The notes under the pieces were generated by a model, which had not been told where the DNA came from, made no database searches, and was given only the letters and a program-made list of their open reading frames with translations. The position numbers and the translations under genes were made by a program. From Kiritimatiellia bacterium (GTDB taxonomy: Bacteria > Verrucomicrobiota > Kiritimatiellia > CAIQIC01 > JAGNIJ01): a stretch of 64,000 nt of DNA. Within the stretch, counting starts at the first letter, position 1. Every line of letters begins with the position of its first letter. The stretch is taken from positions 1-64,000 of the forward strand of contig JAGNIJ010000007.1 in NCBI GenBank assembly GCA_018001225.1, written 5' to 3'. Below, one piece after another: positions 9,445-18,150 of the stretch.

Positions 9445-10575
9445 GTGAATGTCCGCGTCATAGGGCTCCGCGGGTTTCCCGGCGTGCAGGGCGGAGCCGA
9501 GAAGCACGGCGAGGAACTGTACCCGCGCCTGGCCGCCCTCGGCGTGCGGGTCACCGTCATGGCCCGCGCGCCCTATTTCCCGCCCGACCGGCGGGCCGCG
9601 GAATGGCGCGGCGTGCGGTTCGAGTATCTGCCCGCCGTCCGCCGCAAGCACCTGGAGGCGCTGGGCCACAGCTTCGCGGCCGCGCTGCGGACGGCCCGCC
9701 GCCGGCGGCAAACGGACCTGGTGCACGTGCACAACATCGGCCCCGCCCTTTGCCTGCCCGTGTTGAAGCTCGCGGGCCTGAAGACCGTGCTGACCTACCA
9801 CAGCCCCAACTACGAGCACAAGAAATGGGGCCCGTTGGCCCGGGGTGTCCTGCGCCTCGGCGAGCGGATCGGCCTGCGGTTCAGCGACGCGGTGATCACG
9901 GTGACCGAGGCCGCGCGGCGCGCGCTGGCGGAGCGCTATCCCGGGCGCCGCGTGGTCCACATCCCCAACGGGGTGGCGCGGATGGAACGCCGGCCGCCGG
10001 GCGAGGCGATGCGGAGGTGGAGCTTGACCCCCGGCCGCTATTTCTTCACCGCCTGCCGCTTCGTGGAGGGCAAGGGGCTGGAGGATCTGATCCGCGCCTT
10101 CGACCGGGTCCGCCGGGACGACCTCCGGCTGGTCATCGCGGGCGCTGCCGACCACGAGACGGACTATAGCCGCGGCCTCAAGCGCCTGGCGGCCGACACG
10201 CCCGGGGTCGTCCTGACAGGGGTCTTGAGCGGGGCCCCGCTGTGGGAGCTCTACAGCCAGGCCGGCCTGTTTGTCCTGCCGTCCTACGCCGAGGGATTAC
10301 CCCTCTCCGTCCTCGAGGCCATGGCCTTCGGAACCCCGGTGCTGGCGTCCGACATCGAGGCCAACCGGGAGGTCGGCCTGCGGGCACACCGGTTCTTCCC
10401 CGCCGGCGCGGTCCCGGAACTGGCCGCCCGGATGGAGGCCCTCCTCGCCGCCGGCCTGCCGCCGGACGAGGCGGACGAGTACCGCGCCCTGTTGGCGCGG
10501 CGCTACGACTGGGACGCGGCCGCGCGTAAAACCCGGGACCTCTTCCTCGAGGTTGCCGGCCGCCCCGCCGTTTGA
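9445..10575 (+). CDS. Family 4 glycosyltransferase with DUF1972-like N-terminus
   Basis: 376 residues starting at GTG 9445, only 1 nt after the radical SAM stop. The N-terminus VIGLRGFPGVQGGAEKHGEEL matches the IGTRGIPxxYGGxE start typical of DUF1972/GT4 enzymes, many of them rhamnosyl- or other deoxyhexosyltransferases. The C-terminal GT-B half has FVLPSYAEGLPLSVLEAMAF with the E-x7-E type donor-binding motif. It belongs to the exopolysaccharide run and probably adds one sugar to the lipid-linked repeat unit. The donor sugar cannot be deduced. Confidence 0.87.
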   Translation: MNVRVIGLRGFPGVQGGAEKHGEELYPRLAALGVRVTVMARAPYFPPDRRAAEWRGVRFEYLPAVRRKHLEALGHSFAAALRTARRRRQTDLVHVHNIGPALCLPVLKLAGLKTVLTYHSPNYEHKKWGPLARGVLRLGERIGLRFSDAVITVTEAARRALAERYPGRRVVHIPNGVARMERRPPGEAMRRWSLTPGRYFFTACRFVEGKGLEDLIRAFDRVRRDDLRLVIAGAADHETDYSRGLKRLAADTPGVVLTGVLSGAPLWELYSQAGLFVLPSYAEGLPLSVLEAMAFGTPVLASDIEANREVGLRAHRFFPAGAVPELAARMEALLAAGLPPDEADEYRALLARRYDWDAAARKTRDLFLEVAGRPAV

Positions 10576-10600
10576 CATCCGGGGCCTTCGACCGTACGTT
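10572..10600 (+). promoter_or_regulatory. Putative promoter for the second radical SAM gene
   Basis: A perfect TTGACA (10572-10577) overlaps the stop codon of the glycosyltransferase. It is followed after 17 nt by TACGTT (10595-10600). The ATG is at 10610, so transcripts would be nearly leaderless. Confidence 0.5.
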
Positions 10601-10609
10601 CCCCGCGCC

Positions 10610-11674
10610 ATGTTCTGGTCCATGAAAGGCTACGACGTGCTGGTCAACGTCACGAACATCTGTGACGCCCGGTGCGTGATGTGCAACATCTGGAAGAACC
10701 AGGACCTCGGGCGGAAGTCCTACCTCTCCCCGGCCCTGCTGGAGAGCGTGAAGCCGCTGTCCTCCGTCAGCTTCGCCGGCGGCGAGCCGTTCCTGCACCG
10801 CGAGATCGTGGACATGGCCCGGGTGGTCCACCGGAACAACCCGCGGGCCAAGATCGTCTTCTCCAGCAACGGGTTCCGGACGGACGTGATCGTGGAGAAG
10901 GTCGCCGATATCCTGAAGTTCCATAAACACGTGCAGGTGACCATTTCGCTCGACGGCATCGGGGCGGCGCACGACCGGATGCGCGGCGTGCCCGGGGCGT
11001 GGGACAAGGTCCACCGCACGTTCCAGCGGCTCGGCGAGATCGGGCTGAAGCGGCGCAACTTCGGCTTTACGATCACCGCCGAGAACTACGCGATGCTCCC
11101 CGAGGTCTACGCCCACGCGCGAAAGCTCGGGGCCGGGCTGTCTCCCGCCGTGGCGCAAAGCTCGAAGTTCCTCAACGTCGAGGTGCCGCCCCTGCGGCCC
11201 GAAACGATCCTGCCGTACCTGGAGCCCCTCGTCCGGGATCAGTTGAAGAGCTGGAATCCCCTGGCCTGGGCCCGGGCGTTCTTCCTCTACGGGGTGCTGC
11301 ACTATCTGAACACCGGCCGGCGCCTGCTGCTCTGCGACGCGTTCGAGCGGCAGTTCATGATCGACCAGACGGGCGAGATCTTGTCGTGCCACCCGATCCT
11401 CAAGAGCGCGGGCAACCTGAACGACCAGCCGCTGCCGGCCATCCTGGCGAAGCCGGAGACCGTCCGGCTGGCCCGCGACCTGCGCTCCTGCCACGCGTGC
11501 TGGGAACTCTGCACCGCCCGCTCCTCCATCCGGGCCAGCCTTTGGAAGGTGGCGCGGTGGGCCGCCTGGAACAAGGCGCTCGTGCACCTGGGGCGCTGGA
11601 GCGCCGCGCGGCCGTCCCCGCTGTTCCCGGGCACGGCGCCCATCCCGCCGCCGGCGGGGCATCTAAAGGATTGA
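10610..11674 (+). CDS. Radical SAM protein, second copy in the cluster
   Basis: 354 residues. The CDARCVMC cluster (CX3CX2C, residues about 19-26) and FAGGEPFLHREI are the radical SAM core. Later cysteines (LLCDAFE, LSCHPIL, SCHACWELC) suggest a SPASM-type auxiliary cluster. ATG 10610 is chosen because the core begins just after it; the reading frame is open further left but that part only shadows the glycosyltransferase gene. The layout parallels the radical SAM gene at 8427, including a basic, Trp-rich C-terminus that could bind a membrane. The partner substrate is unknown; the next gene is the polyprenyl sugar transferase. Confidence 0.85.
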   Translation: MFWSMKGYDVLVNVTNICDARCVMCNIWKNQDLGRKSYLSPALLESVKPLSSVSFAGGEPFLHREIVDMARVVHRNNPRAKIVFSSNGFRTDVIVEKVADILKFHKHVQVTISLDGIGAAHDRMRGVPGAWDKVHRTFQRLGEIGLKRRNFGFTITAENYAMLPEVYAHARKLGAGLSPAVAQSSKFLNVEVPPLRPETILPYLEPLVRDQLKSWNPLAWARAFFLYGVLHYLNTGRRLLLCDAFERQFMIDQTGEILSCHPILKSAGNLNDQPLPAILAKPETVRLARDLRSCHACWELCTARSSIRASLWKVARWAAWNKALVHLGRWSAARPSPLFPGTAPIPPPAGHLKD

Positions 11675-11733
11675 ACTGCGGGGCCGTTGTATCGTAGGGT
11701 TGCAGCCCGCAAGAGGCCAACGGCCCGTCGTTC

Positions 11734-13143
11734 ATGCTTCACAGGACCGCCCAGTTCCGAGGACAGATCAGCCAGGCGCTCGATGCCCTGGTGACGGCCG
11801 TGGCCTTTACCCTGGCGCTGGCCATCCGCCGCGGGATGAACATGTGGCGGCCGGACCTGTTCCCGCCCTTCGACGCCCTCTGGCAGCATGCCTGGCTGTA
11901 CCTGCTGCTGCTTCCGCTGTGGATCGTGATCCTGGAGTCGAACGGGTACTACCAGCACCCGTTTGCCCGTTCGCGCCTGGCTTCGCTGAAGATCCTGTTC
12001 CGGGCCAACGTGATCGGCGTCGCGGCCGTGTTCTTCCTGCTGTACCTGCTCAAGGTGAAGCATATCCCCCGGGTCCTGGTGATCATCTTTGCCGCGCTGG
12101 ATGTCCTCCTGCTGTGGATCAAGGACGCTGTCACGCGGCAGGTGGTGCCCCTGTGGAGTTCACCGTCGCGGATCCTGCTCGTGGGCGCGCCCGGGGATGT
12201 GAAGGCGGTCCAGGATCAGTTGCGGCAGCAGCCGGCCTGGTCGGTGAAGGTGCTCGGCCTCCTCCGCCCGGAGGGGGCCGCCGCGGGCCCGGAGGACGGC
12301 CCGCCGGTGCTGGGGACCCCCCGGGATCTCGCCCGCGTGCTGCACGAGCAGACGGTGGACTCGGTGCTGCTGGCCCCCGGCCGGCAGACCTTTGAAGAGA
12401 TCCAGGAGTTGATCCAGGTCTGCGAAACGGAGGGCGTGGAGGCTTGGCTCCTGGCCGACTTTTTCCGCACCAGCATCGCGCGGGCCTGCGTGGATCAGTT
12501 CCAGGCCCGGCCGGTCCTGGTGTTCCGGTCCACGCCGACCCTGTCCTGGGCTCTGGTGACGAAACGGGTCATGGACGTTGCGGGCGCGCTGCTCCTCCTG
12601 GCGCTGCTGTCCCCGCTCTTCCTGGCCGTGGCCCTGGTCATCAAGCTGACCTCTCCCGGCCCGATCCTGTTCCGGCAGAAGCGCTGCACGCTGCACGGGC
12701 GCCTCTTCACCATGCTGAAGTTCCGCACGATGGTGGCCGACGCGGAACAAAAAAGGGCCCTGCTGGAGGAACGGAACGAGGTCAGCGGGCCGGTGTTCAA
12801 GATCCGGGACGATCCCCGGGTCACGCCCGCCGGCCGGTTCCTGCGGCGCCATTCGCTGGACGAACTGCCGCAGCTGTTCAACGTCCTGGCCGGCGACATG
12901 AGCCTGGTGGGCCCGCGGCCGCCGATCCCGTCCGAGGTGGCGAAGTACGAGAACTGGCAGCGCCGCCGCTTGAGCATGCGGGCCGGGCTCACCTGCCTCT
13001 GGCAGGTCAGCGGCCGCAACGACCTGTCGTTCGAGGATTGGATGCGGCTGGACCTGGAATACATCGACCACTGGTCGCTGGGCCTCGATCTCGAGATCCT
13101 GGTCAAGACGCCGCTGGCCGTGATCCGCGGCACGGGTTTCTGA
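11734..13143 (+). CDS. Polyprenyl-phosphate sugar-1-phosphate transferase (exopolysaccharide initiator)
   Basis: 469 residues with the WbaP/WcaJ layout: four N-terminal membrane helices (residues about 15-130), a CoA-binding-like Rossmann domain, a further helix near residue 280 and the C-terminal catalytic domain. Signature blocks are KRVMDVAGALLLL, the phosphate-binding KLTSPGPILFRQKR, LKFRTM and RHSLDELPQLFNVLAGDMSL, followed by GPRPP. It starts exopolysaccharide synthesis by loading a hexose-1-phosphate onto undecaprenyl phosphate at the inner face of the membrane. It lies just upstream of exosortase, the usual companion in exosortase/EPS loci. Confidence 0.93.
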   Translation: MLHRTAQFRGQISQALDALVTAVAFTLALAIRRGMNMWRPDLFPPFDALWQHAWLYLLLLPLWIVILESNGYYQHPFARSRLASLKILFRANVIGVAAVFFLLYLLKVKHIPRVLVIIFAALDVLLLWIKDAVTRQVVPLWSSPSRILLVGAPGDVKAVQDQLRQQPAWSVKVLGLLRPEGAAAGPEDGPPVLGTPRDLARVLHEQTVDSVLLAPGRQTFEEIQELIQVCETEGVEAWLLADFFRTSIARACVDQFQARPVLVFRSTPTLSWALVTKRVMDVAGALLLLALLSPLFLAVALVIKLTSPGPILFRQKRCTLHGRLFTMLKFRTMVADAEQKRALLEERNEVSGPVFKIRDDPRVTPAGRFLRRHSLDELPQLFNVLAGDMSLVGPRPPIPSEVAKYENWQRRRLSMRAGLTCLWQVSGRNDLSFEDWMRLDLEYIDHWSLGLDLEILVKTPLAVIRGTGF

Positions 13144-13160
13144 TTCCGCCGGCCCGGTCG

Positions 13161-13189
13161 TTGACCCGTTGAACAAAAGCGGGTATGGT
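13161..13189 (+). promoter_or_regulatory. Putative exosortase promoter
   Basis: TTGACC (13161-13166), a 17-nt spacer and TATGGT (13184-13189) lie in the only gap between the sugar transferase and exosortase. The leader would be about 17 nt and has no evident Shine-Dalgarno sequence. Confidence 0.55.
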
Positions 13190-13212
13190 ACGGTCTAATT
13201 CGTTTCCGGGCG

Positions 13213-14202
13213 ATGTCCTACACCGCTACATCCTCGCAGCTGTGGAGCGAGCGCTGGCGCCTCGCGGCCCTTTCCCCGTCTGTCCTTCTCCAGCTCGGGC
13301 TGGCGGCGGTCCTGATCGGCCTGGCGTTCCTGATGTTCCATTTGCAGGGCAATACGGTGGACATCCGCATGTACGGCCGCTCGGCCATCCTCTGGATGAC
13401 GCAGCGCTGGTCGGACCCCGGCGGGGACAACTCGCACGGCTGGCTGATCCCCTGGGTGAGCCTGTGGGCGGTCTGGCACCGCCGGAAGGAAATCCTCTCG
13501 GCCCCGCGGCGGGTCAGCGGGTGGGGCCTGGCGGTGGTCGTGCTCGCCCTGCTCGCGCACTGGGTGGGGGCGAAGGCCCAGCAGGTCCGCCTCTCGCTGT
13601 TCGCCCTCATCGGGCTGATCTGGGGCGTGCCGTTCTATCTCTACGGATGGCAGGTGGCCAAGCAGCTTCTCTTCCCGGCCGCCTTCCTGATCTTCTGCGT
13701 TCCGCTGAACTTCCTCGACAGCCTCACGTTTCCCCTGCGCCTGATGGTGACCATCGTGTCCCACCACCTGCTCAACGGGCTCGGGATCGCGGTGCAGCGG
13801 TCCGGCTCGGCCCTCCGTGCCCTGGATAGCGGGGGGATGGAGCGCTGGGCGCTGGACGTCGCGGACCCCTGCAGCGGGCTGCGCTCCATCATGGCCCTGA
13901 CCGCCCTGGCGGCGGTCTATGCCTACCTGACCCAGAAAACGCTGCTGAAGAAATGGCTGCTGTTCGCCTCCTCCATCCCCCTGGCCATCGTCGGGAACAT
14001 CGCGCGCATCGCGACGATCGCCCTGATGGCCGAGGCGTTCGGCCAGGAAGTGGCCGTGGGCCTCTATCACGACTACTCCGGCTTCATCTTCTTTCCCGTC
14101 TCCCTGGGCCTGCTGATCGGCCTGGGCAGCCTCATGAACAGCCACCCCAAGGAAGTGTGGTCCCGATGGAAAAGCGAACTCTTAAGCCCTACTTCGTCCT
14201 GA
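13213..14202 (+). CDS. Exosortase
   Basis: 329 residues with about eight membrane helices. The three catalytic positions of the exosortase/archaeosortase family are present: Cys in ADPCSGLRSIMAL (residue about 220), Arg in GNIARIATIA (about 264) and His in LYHDYSGFIFF (about 286). These enzymes are thought to cut and transfer proteins bearing a C-terminal sorting tail in the membrane. The next gene, EpsI-like, overlaps by 37 nt, and EPS synthesis genes precede it, the classic arrangement. No protein in this window ends in a recognisable PEP-CTERM or VPDSG-type tail, so the clients are elsewhere or use another tail. Confidence 0.94.
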   Translation: MSYTATSSQLWSERWRLAALSPSVLLQLGLAAVLIGLAFLMFHLQGNTVDIRMYGRSAILWMTQRWSDPGGDNSHGWLIPWVSLWAVWHRRKEILSAPRRVSGWGLAVVVLALLAHWVGAKAQQVRLSLFALIGLIWGVPFYLYGWQVAKQLLFPAAFLIFCVPLNFLDSLTFPLRLMVTIVSHHLLNGLGIAVQRSGSALRALDSGGMERWALDVADPCSGLRSIMALTALAAVYAYLTQKTLLKKWLLFASSIPLAIVGNIARIATIALMAEAFGQEVAVGLYHDYSGFIFFPVSLGLLIGLGSLMNSHPKEVWSRWKSELLSPTSS

Positions 14203-14927
14203 TCGTCCTCTTCGTGCTCACGTCGCTGGCGCTGGCGCTGACGGTGGACGTGAACATCAGCGACGAGGCCGGGATCGCCGTCAAGCTGCCGGACCTGGTG
14301 GGCGGCTGGCGCGGCGAGGAGATCCTGTACTGCCAGGGGCCGGGCTGCGGCAAGGAGTTCGTGGTCGGCGCGCTGGAAAACATGGAGGCCTGTCCCCTGT
14401 GCGGGGGCCCGCTGGGGTCCATGAGCCTCGGGGAAAAAACGCTGCTCCCCAGCGACACCATCATTCTCAAGAAGCGCTACACCGATCCCCTGGGCAAGAG
14501 CCTCTACGTTTCCATTGTGCTTAGCGGCAAGGAGCGGGCCAGCATTCACCGGCCGCAGGTCTGCCTCGTGGGGCAGGGGAACGAGATCGTCGGCACCAGC
14601 GTCCTGGAAATTCCCATGGACAACCGCGGCCCGCTCGAAGTCATGGTCCTCGACATGTTGCGCCGGTTCCAGACGCCGGACCAGCGGACCATCGAGTCCA
14701 CCCAGTACTATGCCTACTGGTTTGTCGGCAAGGGCCGCGAAACCCCGTACCACGTGCAGCGCATGATCTGGATGGCCACGGACCGCATCTTCCACAACAT
14801 CTCCCACCGCTGGGCCTACATCGCCGTCTGGGGCCTGCGGGAGCCGGACTCCGACGCCTACCGGGAGCAGATCAAGGCCTTCATCCACGACCTGTACCCC
14901 CTGATGGCCATCGAGTCCCGCGGATGA
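14166..14927 (+). CDS. EpsI-like exosortase-associated protein with zinc-ribbon insert
   Basis: 253 residues: one N-terminal membrane helix then an extracytoplasmic DUF3485/EpsI domain. The diagnostic block is SIHRPQVCLVGQGNEI, equivalent to the HxPxxCLPxxG motif of the family. Unusually, residues about 45-80 contain YCQGPGCGKEF and CPLCGGPLG, two cysteine pairs in a zinc-ribbon-like array that ordinary EpsI proteins lack. ATG 14166 is used; the frame extends upstream only as a shadow of exosortase. It overlaps exosortase by 37 nt, so expression is coupled. The function of EpsI proteins is not settled; they travel with exosortase and EPS genes. Confidence 0.85.
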   Translation: MEKRTLKPYFVLIVLFVLTSLALALTVDVNISDEAGIAVKLPDLVGGWRGEEILYCQGPGCGKEFVVGALENMEACPLCGGPLGSMSLGEKTLLPSDTIILKKRYTDPLGKSLYVSIVLSGKERASIHRPQVCLVGQGNEIVGTSVLEIPMDNRGPLEVMVLDMLRRFQTPDQRTIESTQYYAYWFVGKGRETPYHVQRMIWMATDRIFHNISHRWAYIAVWGLREPDSDAYREQIKAFIHDLYPLMAIESRG

Positions 14928-14987
14928 GAGGAAATCGCCCGCCACGCGCAACGTTTCCGCCGGCCGGCGGTCTAAGCATGTCGGAGC

Positions 14988-15015
14988 TTGACGCGCGGGC
15001 GCCGAAAACCATAAG
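14988..15015 (+). promoter_or_regulatory. Putative promoter of the DUF2723 gene
   Basis: TTGACG (14988-14993), a 16-nt spacer and CATAAG (15010-15015). The start site would fall near 15022. That rules out the TTG at 15018 and supports the GTG at 15048 as start codon. Confidence 0.5.
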
Positions 15016-15047
15016 TTTTGCGCGGTTTTCACCGGGATCGAAATCAC

Positions 15048-18000
15048 GTGACATCGTTTGAATCGAACCAGCAGGGCGCCGGCGCGGGGGCCGGGGCCGT
15101 GGCGGAGCAGGCCCGGCCGGATTTCCTCGACCACCAGGAAGGCCGGTTCTTCCGCCGCGCCGACTGGAGCGCCTTCTGGACGGTCCTCCTGGTCACCCTC
15201 GGGGTCTACGTGTACACCCTGGCGCCCACCGTCACGCTGGAGGATTCCGGGGAACTCGCCGTCGCCTCGGACTACCTCGGCGTGCCGCATCCGCCCGGCT
15301 ATCCTATCTGGTCGCTCTTGACCTGGTTCTTCCAGTGGATCTTCCACTGGGTCACCTACTACGGCTACCCGAACCCGGCGTGGAGCGTCGGCCTGTTCTC
15401 CGCCGTCAGCGGCGCCCTGGCCTGCGCCCTCCTGGCCATGCTCGTCAGCCGCTCCGGCAGCGACATCATTCGCACCTGGAAGCGGGCCACCGAGGTGCTC
15501 GGCTACCGCACGGAAACCGTGCTGTGCTGGGCCGCCGGCGTCTCCAGCGGGCTCCTGCTCGCCTTCAGCCCCGTCATGTGGTCGCAGTCGGTCATCGTCG
15601 AGGTGTATAGCCTCAACGCCCTCTTCCAGACGGCGATCCTGCTGCTGATGTATCGCTGGATGTGCCGGCCGAAGGAAGACGCCACCCTCTATATCACGGC
15701 GTTCATCTTCGGACTCGGCCTGACCAACCACCAGACCCTCCTCTTCATGGTGCTCGGCCTGATGGCCGCCATCTGGTTCCGCGACCGCGCCCTGTTCCGC
15801 GATTGCCTCGCCGCCCTGTTCCTCGCCGTGTCCGTCTACCTCTTTGTCAGCGCCTACGGCATGAACCCCGGCCCGGACGCGCCGGCCGAAATCCTGCGGC
15901 AGAAACACCTCACCCTGACGTTCGCCCTGCTGTTCCTCTTCGCGCCCCTCGGCCTGTTCCTGATCCAGCGCCGGATCATGACCGAGTGGAAACGCGTGCT
16001 GTTCGTCATCCTGCTCGTCGGCGTGGGCCTCTCGTTCTATGCCTACATGCCCTTCGCCTCGGAGCAGAACCCGCCCATGAACTGGGGCTATCCCCGCACG
16101 TGGGAGGGCTTCAAGCACGCCATCAGCCGCGGCCAGTACGAGCGCATCACGCCGACCGACATCTTCAGCAAGAAGTTCCTCGAGCAGATCGGTTCCTACA
16201 TCACCGACCTGCGCGAGCAGTTCTCCTCGCCCATCTCCCTGCTCGCGCTGCTGCCGTTCGTCTTCTTCATCAAGCTCGACCGGCGGGCGCGCACGTGGCT
16301 CATCACGGCCCTGATCTCGTTCTTCTCCGTCAGCATCATCCTCGTCATCTTCCAGAACCCGGCGCTCGACATCCAGACCCTGTTCATCGGGCGCGTGCAG
16401 TTCATCCAGTCCCATGCCGTGTACGCCATCTGGCTGGGCTACGGCCTGATCTTCATCCTCGCCTGGCTGGAGACCCTCGTGGGCGGCATGGGGGTCGCGC
16501 GCTTCCTCGGCCCGGTCTTCGCCGTGCTCCTCCCGCTCGTGCTGGTCTACCAGAACGGCTACGACGACAACCAGCTCCTCATCCTCGGCGGGACGGAGCA
16601 GCATGGGCACGACTTTGGCTGGCAGTTCGGCCACTGGCAGCTGCGCGGCGTCAACGGCATCCGCGACGACCTGGCCTTCAAACGCGCCCCGGCCGAGTTC
16701 GAGGAGCTCTGGAAGCAGTACCCGACCCCCGACTACCCCCCCGAGATGGGCACCAACGCCATCTTCTTCGGCGGCACCGACCCGGGCCGTTTCGTGCCGA
16801 CCTACATGATCTACTCCGCCAAGTGCCGCAGCGACGTCTACCTCATCACGCAGAACGCGCTGGCCGATAACACCTACATGAACGTCATGCGCGACCTCTA
16901 CGGCGACACCATCTGGATCCCCTCCCAGCAGGACAGCAACCTCGCGTTCCAGCGCTACGTCGAGGATGTCCAGGCCGGGCGCGTCCCCGCCGGCGCCGCC
17001 GTGACCGTGGAAAACGGCCGCGTCAGCGTCCAGGGCGTCGCCGGCGTCATGATGATCAACGGCATCCTCGCGCAGATGATCTTCGAACAGAACAAGTACA
17101 AGCACGAGTTCTACGTCGAGGAGAGCTACGTCATCCCGTGGATGTATCCCTACCTCACCCCCCACGGCCTGATCATGAAGATCAACTCCGAGCCGCTGCG
17201 GGAGCTGCCGCCCGACCTCGTGAAGAAGGACCACGATTTCTGGACCTGGTACTGCGACTACCTGCTGAAGAACCCCAAGTTCGACCGTGACGTAGTGGCG
17301 CGGAAGACCTTCTCCAAGCTCCGCAGCGCCATCGCCGGCCTCTACGCCTTCCGCGGCGCCCAGGATTCCCCGCGCCGCGAGGAGATGTACCGGGAGGCCG
17401 AGTACGCCTTCCGCCAGGCCATCGATCTCTATGACCTGAGCCCCGAGGCGAACTACCGCCTGGCCGACATTCTCATGCAGCAGCGCCGATTCGCCGAGGC
17501 GCGCGAGCTTATCGAGAACTTCCTGAAGAAGGACAAGGGCAACGACAAGCTCCGCGATTTCCTGACCCAGCTCAGCGACGCCGACAAGGCCGATGCCCGC
17601 CGGAACGAGCTCGAAGCCACGTTCAACCAGGGGCGCGGCGACCTCCAGTCCGCCCTGGAACTGGCCCGGCTGTACCGCCGCCTGAACCTCGACCAGCAGT
17701 TTGTCGGGCTGACCATGCAGCTGCTCAACGACGGCAGCCTCCCTCCCGAGTTCTACCTGGAAATCGCGAAGCTGTTCGCCGAGGCCCGGCGCGCGGACCT
17801 GCTGGCCGTGGCCCTGCAGCGATACGTCGCCCGCGATCCTTCGCAGCCGAGCATCTGGATGGACCTCGCGGCGGTCCAACTGGCCATCCAGCAGACGGAG
17901 CCCGCCCTGGAATCCATCCGGCAGGCGATCACCGTCGGCGGCGACGCCGCCCGCGACGCCATCCGGAAAGACCAGCGGTTCAACGGGCTCCGCGCGAACG

Positions 18001-18074
18001 CGCAGTTCCAACAGTTGGTCCCGCCGGTCCAGTCCCGGCTCCCGGCGACCCTGCCTAACCTGCCGGTCTTCTGA
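15048..18074 (+). CDS. DUF2723 membrane protein with TPR C-terminus
   Basis: About 1008 residues from GTG 15048. Roughly the first 520 residues form a polytopic membrane domain that opens with APTVTLEDSGELAVASDYLG and then GVPHPPGYPIW. This is the DUF2723 signature, a family regarded as related to GT-C glycosyltransferases, with the acidic residues at the first outer loop. The last 250 residues are helical repeats of TPR type (YREAEYAFRQAIDLYDLSPE and later units). It may transfer sugars from a lipid-linked donor to exported proteins or glycans; that is inference. It stands alone after the exosortase/EpsI pair with its own promoter. Confidence 0.85.
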   Translation: MTSFESNQQGAGAGAGAVAEQARPDFLDHQEGRFFRRADWSAFWTVLLVTLGVYVYTLAPTVTLEDSGELAVASDYLGVPHPPGYPIWSLLTWFFQWIFHWVTYYGYPNPAWSVGLFSAVSGALACALLAMLVSRSGSDIIRTWKRATEVLGYRTETVLCWAAGVSSGLLLAFSPVMWSQSVIVEVYSLNALFQTAILLLMYRWMCRPKEDATLYITAFIFGLGLTNHQTLLFMVLGLMAAIWFRDRALFRDCLAALFLAVSVYLFVSAYGMNPGPDAPAEILRQKHLTLTFALLFLFAPLGLFLIQRRIMTEWKRVLFVILLVGVGLSFYAYMPFASEQNPPMNWGYPRTWEGFKHAISRGQYERITPTDIFSKKFLEQIGSYITDLREQFSSPISLLALLPFVFFIKLDRRARTWLITALISFFSVSIILVIFQNPALDIQTLFIGRVQFIQSHAVYAIWLGYGLIFILAWLETLVGGMGVARFLGPVFAVLLPLVLVYQNGYDDNQLLILGGTEQHGHDFGWQFGHWQLRGVNGIRDDLAFKRAPAEFEELWKQYPTPDYPPEMGTNAIFFGGTDPGRFVPTYMIYSAKCRSDVYLITQNALADNTYMNVMRDLYGDTIWIPSQQDSNLAFQRYVEDVQAGRVPAGAAVTVENGRVSVQGVAGVMMINGILAQMIFEQNKYKHEFYVEESYVIPWMYPYLTPHGLIMKINSEPLRELPPDLVKKDHDFWTWYCDYLLKNPKFDRDVVARKTFSKLRSAIAGLYAFRGAQDSPRREEMYREAEYAFRQAIDLYDLSPEANYRLADILMQQRRFAEARELIENFLKKDKGNDKLRDFLTQLSDADKADARRNELEATFNQGRGDLQSALELARLYRRLNLDQQFVGLTMQLLNDGSLPPEFYLEIAKLFAEARRADLLAVALQRYVARDPSQPSIWMDLAAVQLAIQQTEPALESIRQAITVGGDAARDAIRKDQRFNGLRANAQFQQLVPPVQSRLPATLPNLPVF

Positions 18075-18082
18075 TGCCGGCC

Positions 18083-18109
18083 TCTGGAGGGCGAGCCTCC
18101 GGCGAGCCG
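18083..18109. repeat. Dispersed palindromic repeat, family A
   Basis: A tggagggcgagcctccggcg-type element lies just after the DUF2723 stop codon. Related elements occur at 32441-32486, 34443-34514 and 63961-63985, always between genes. Confidence 0.5.
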
Positions 18110-18150
18110 TTCGTGTAGTCCTGTCCCGGGACGCGTGGTATGTTGACCCC

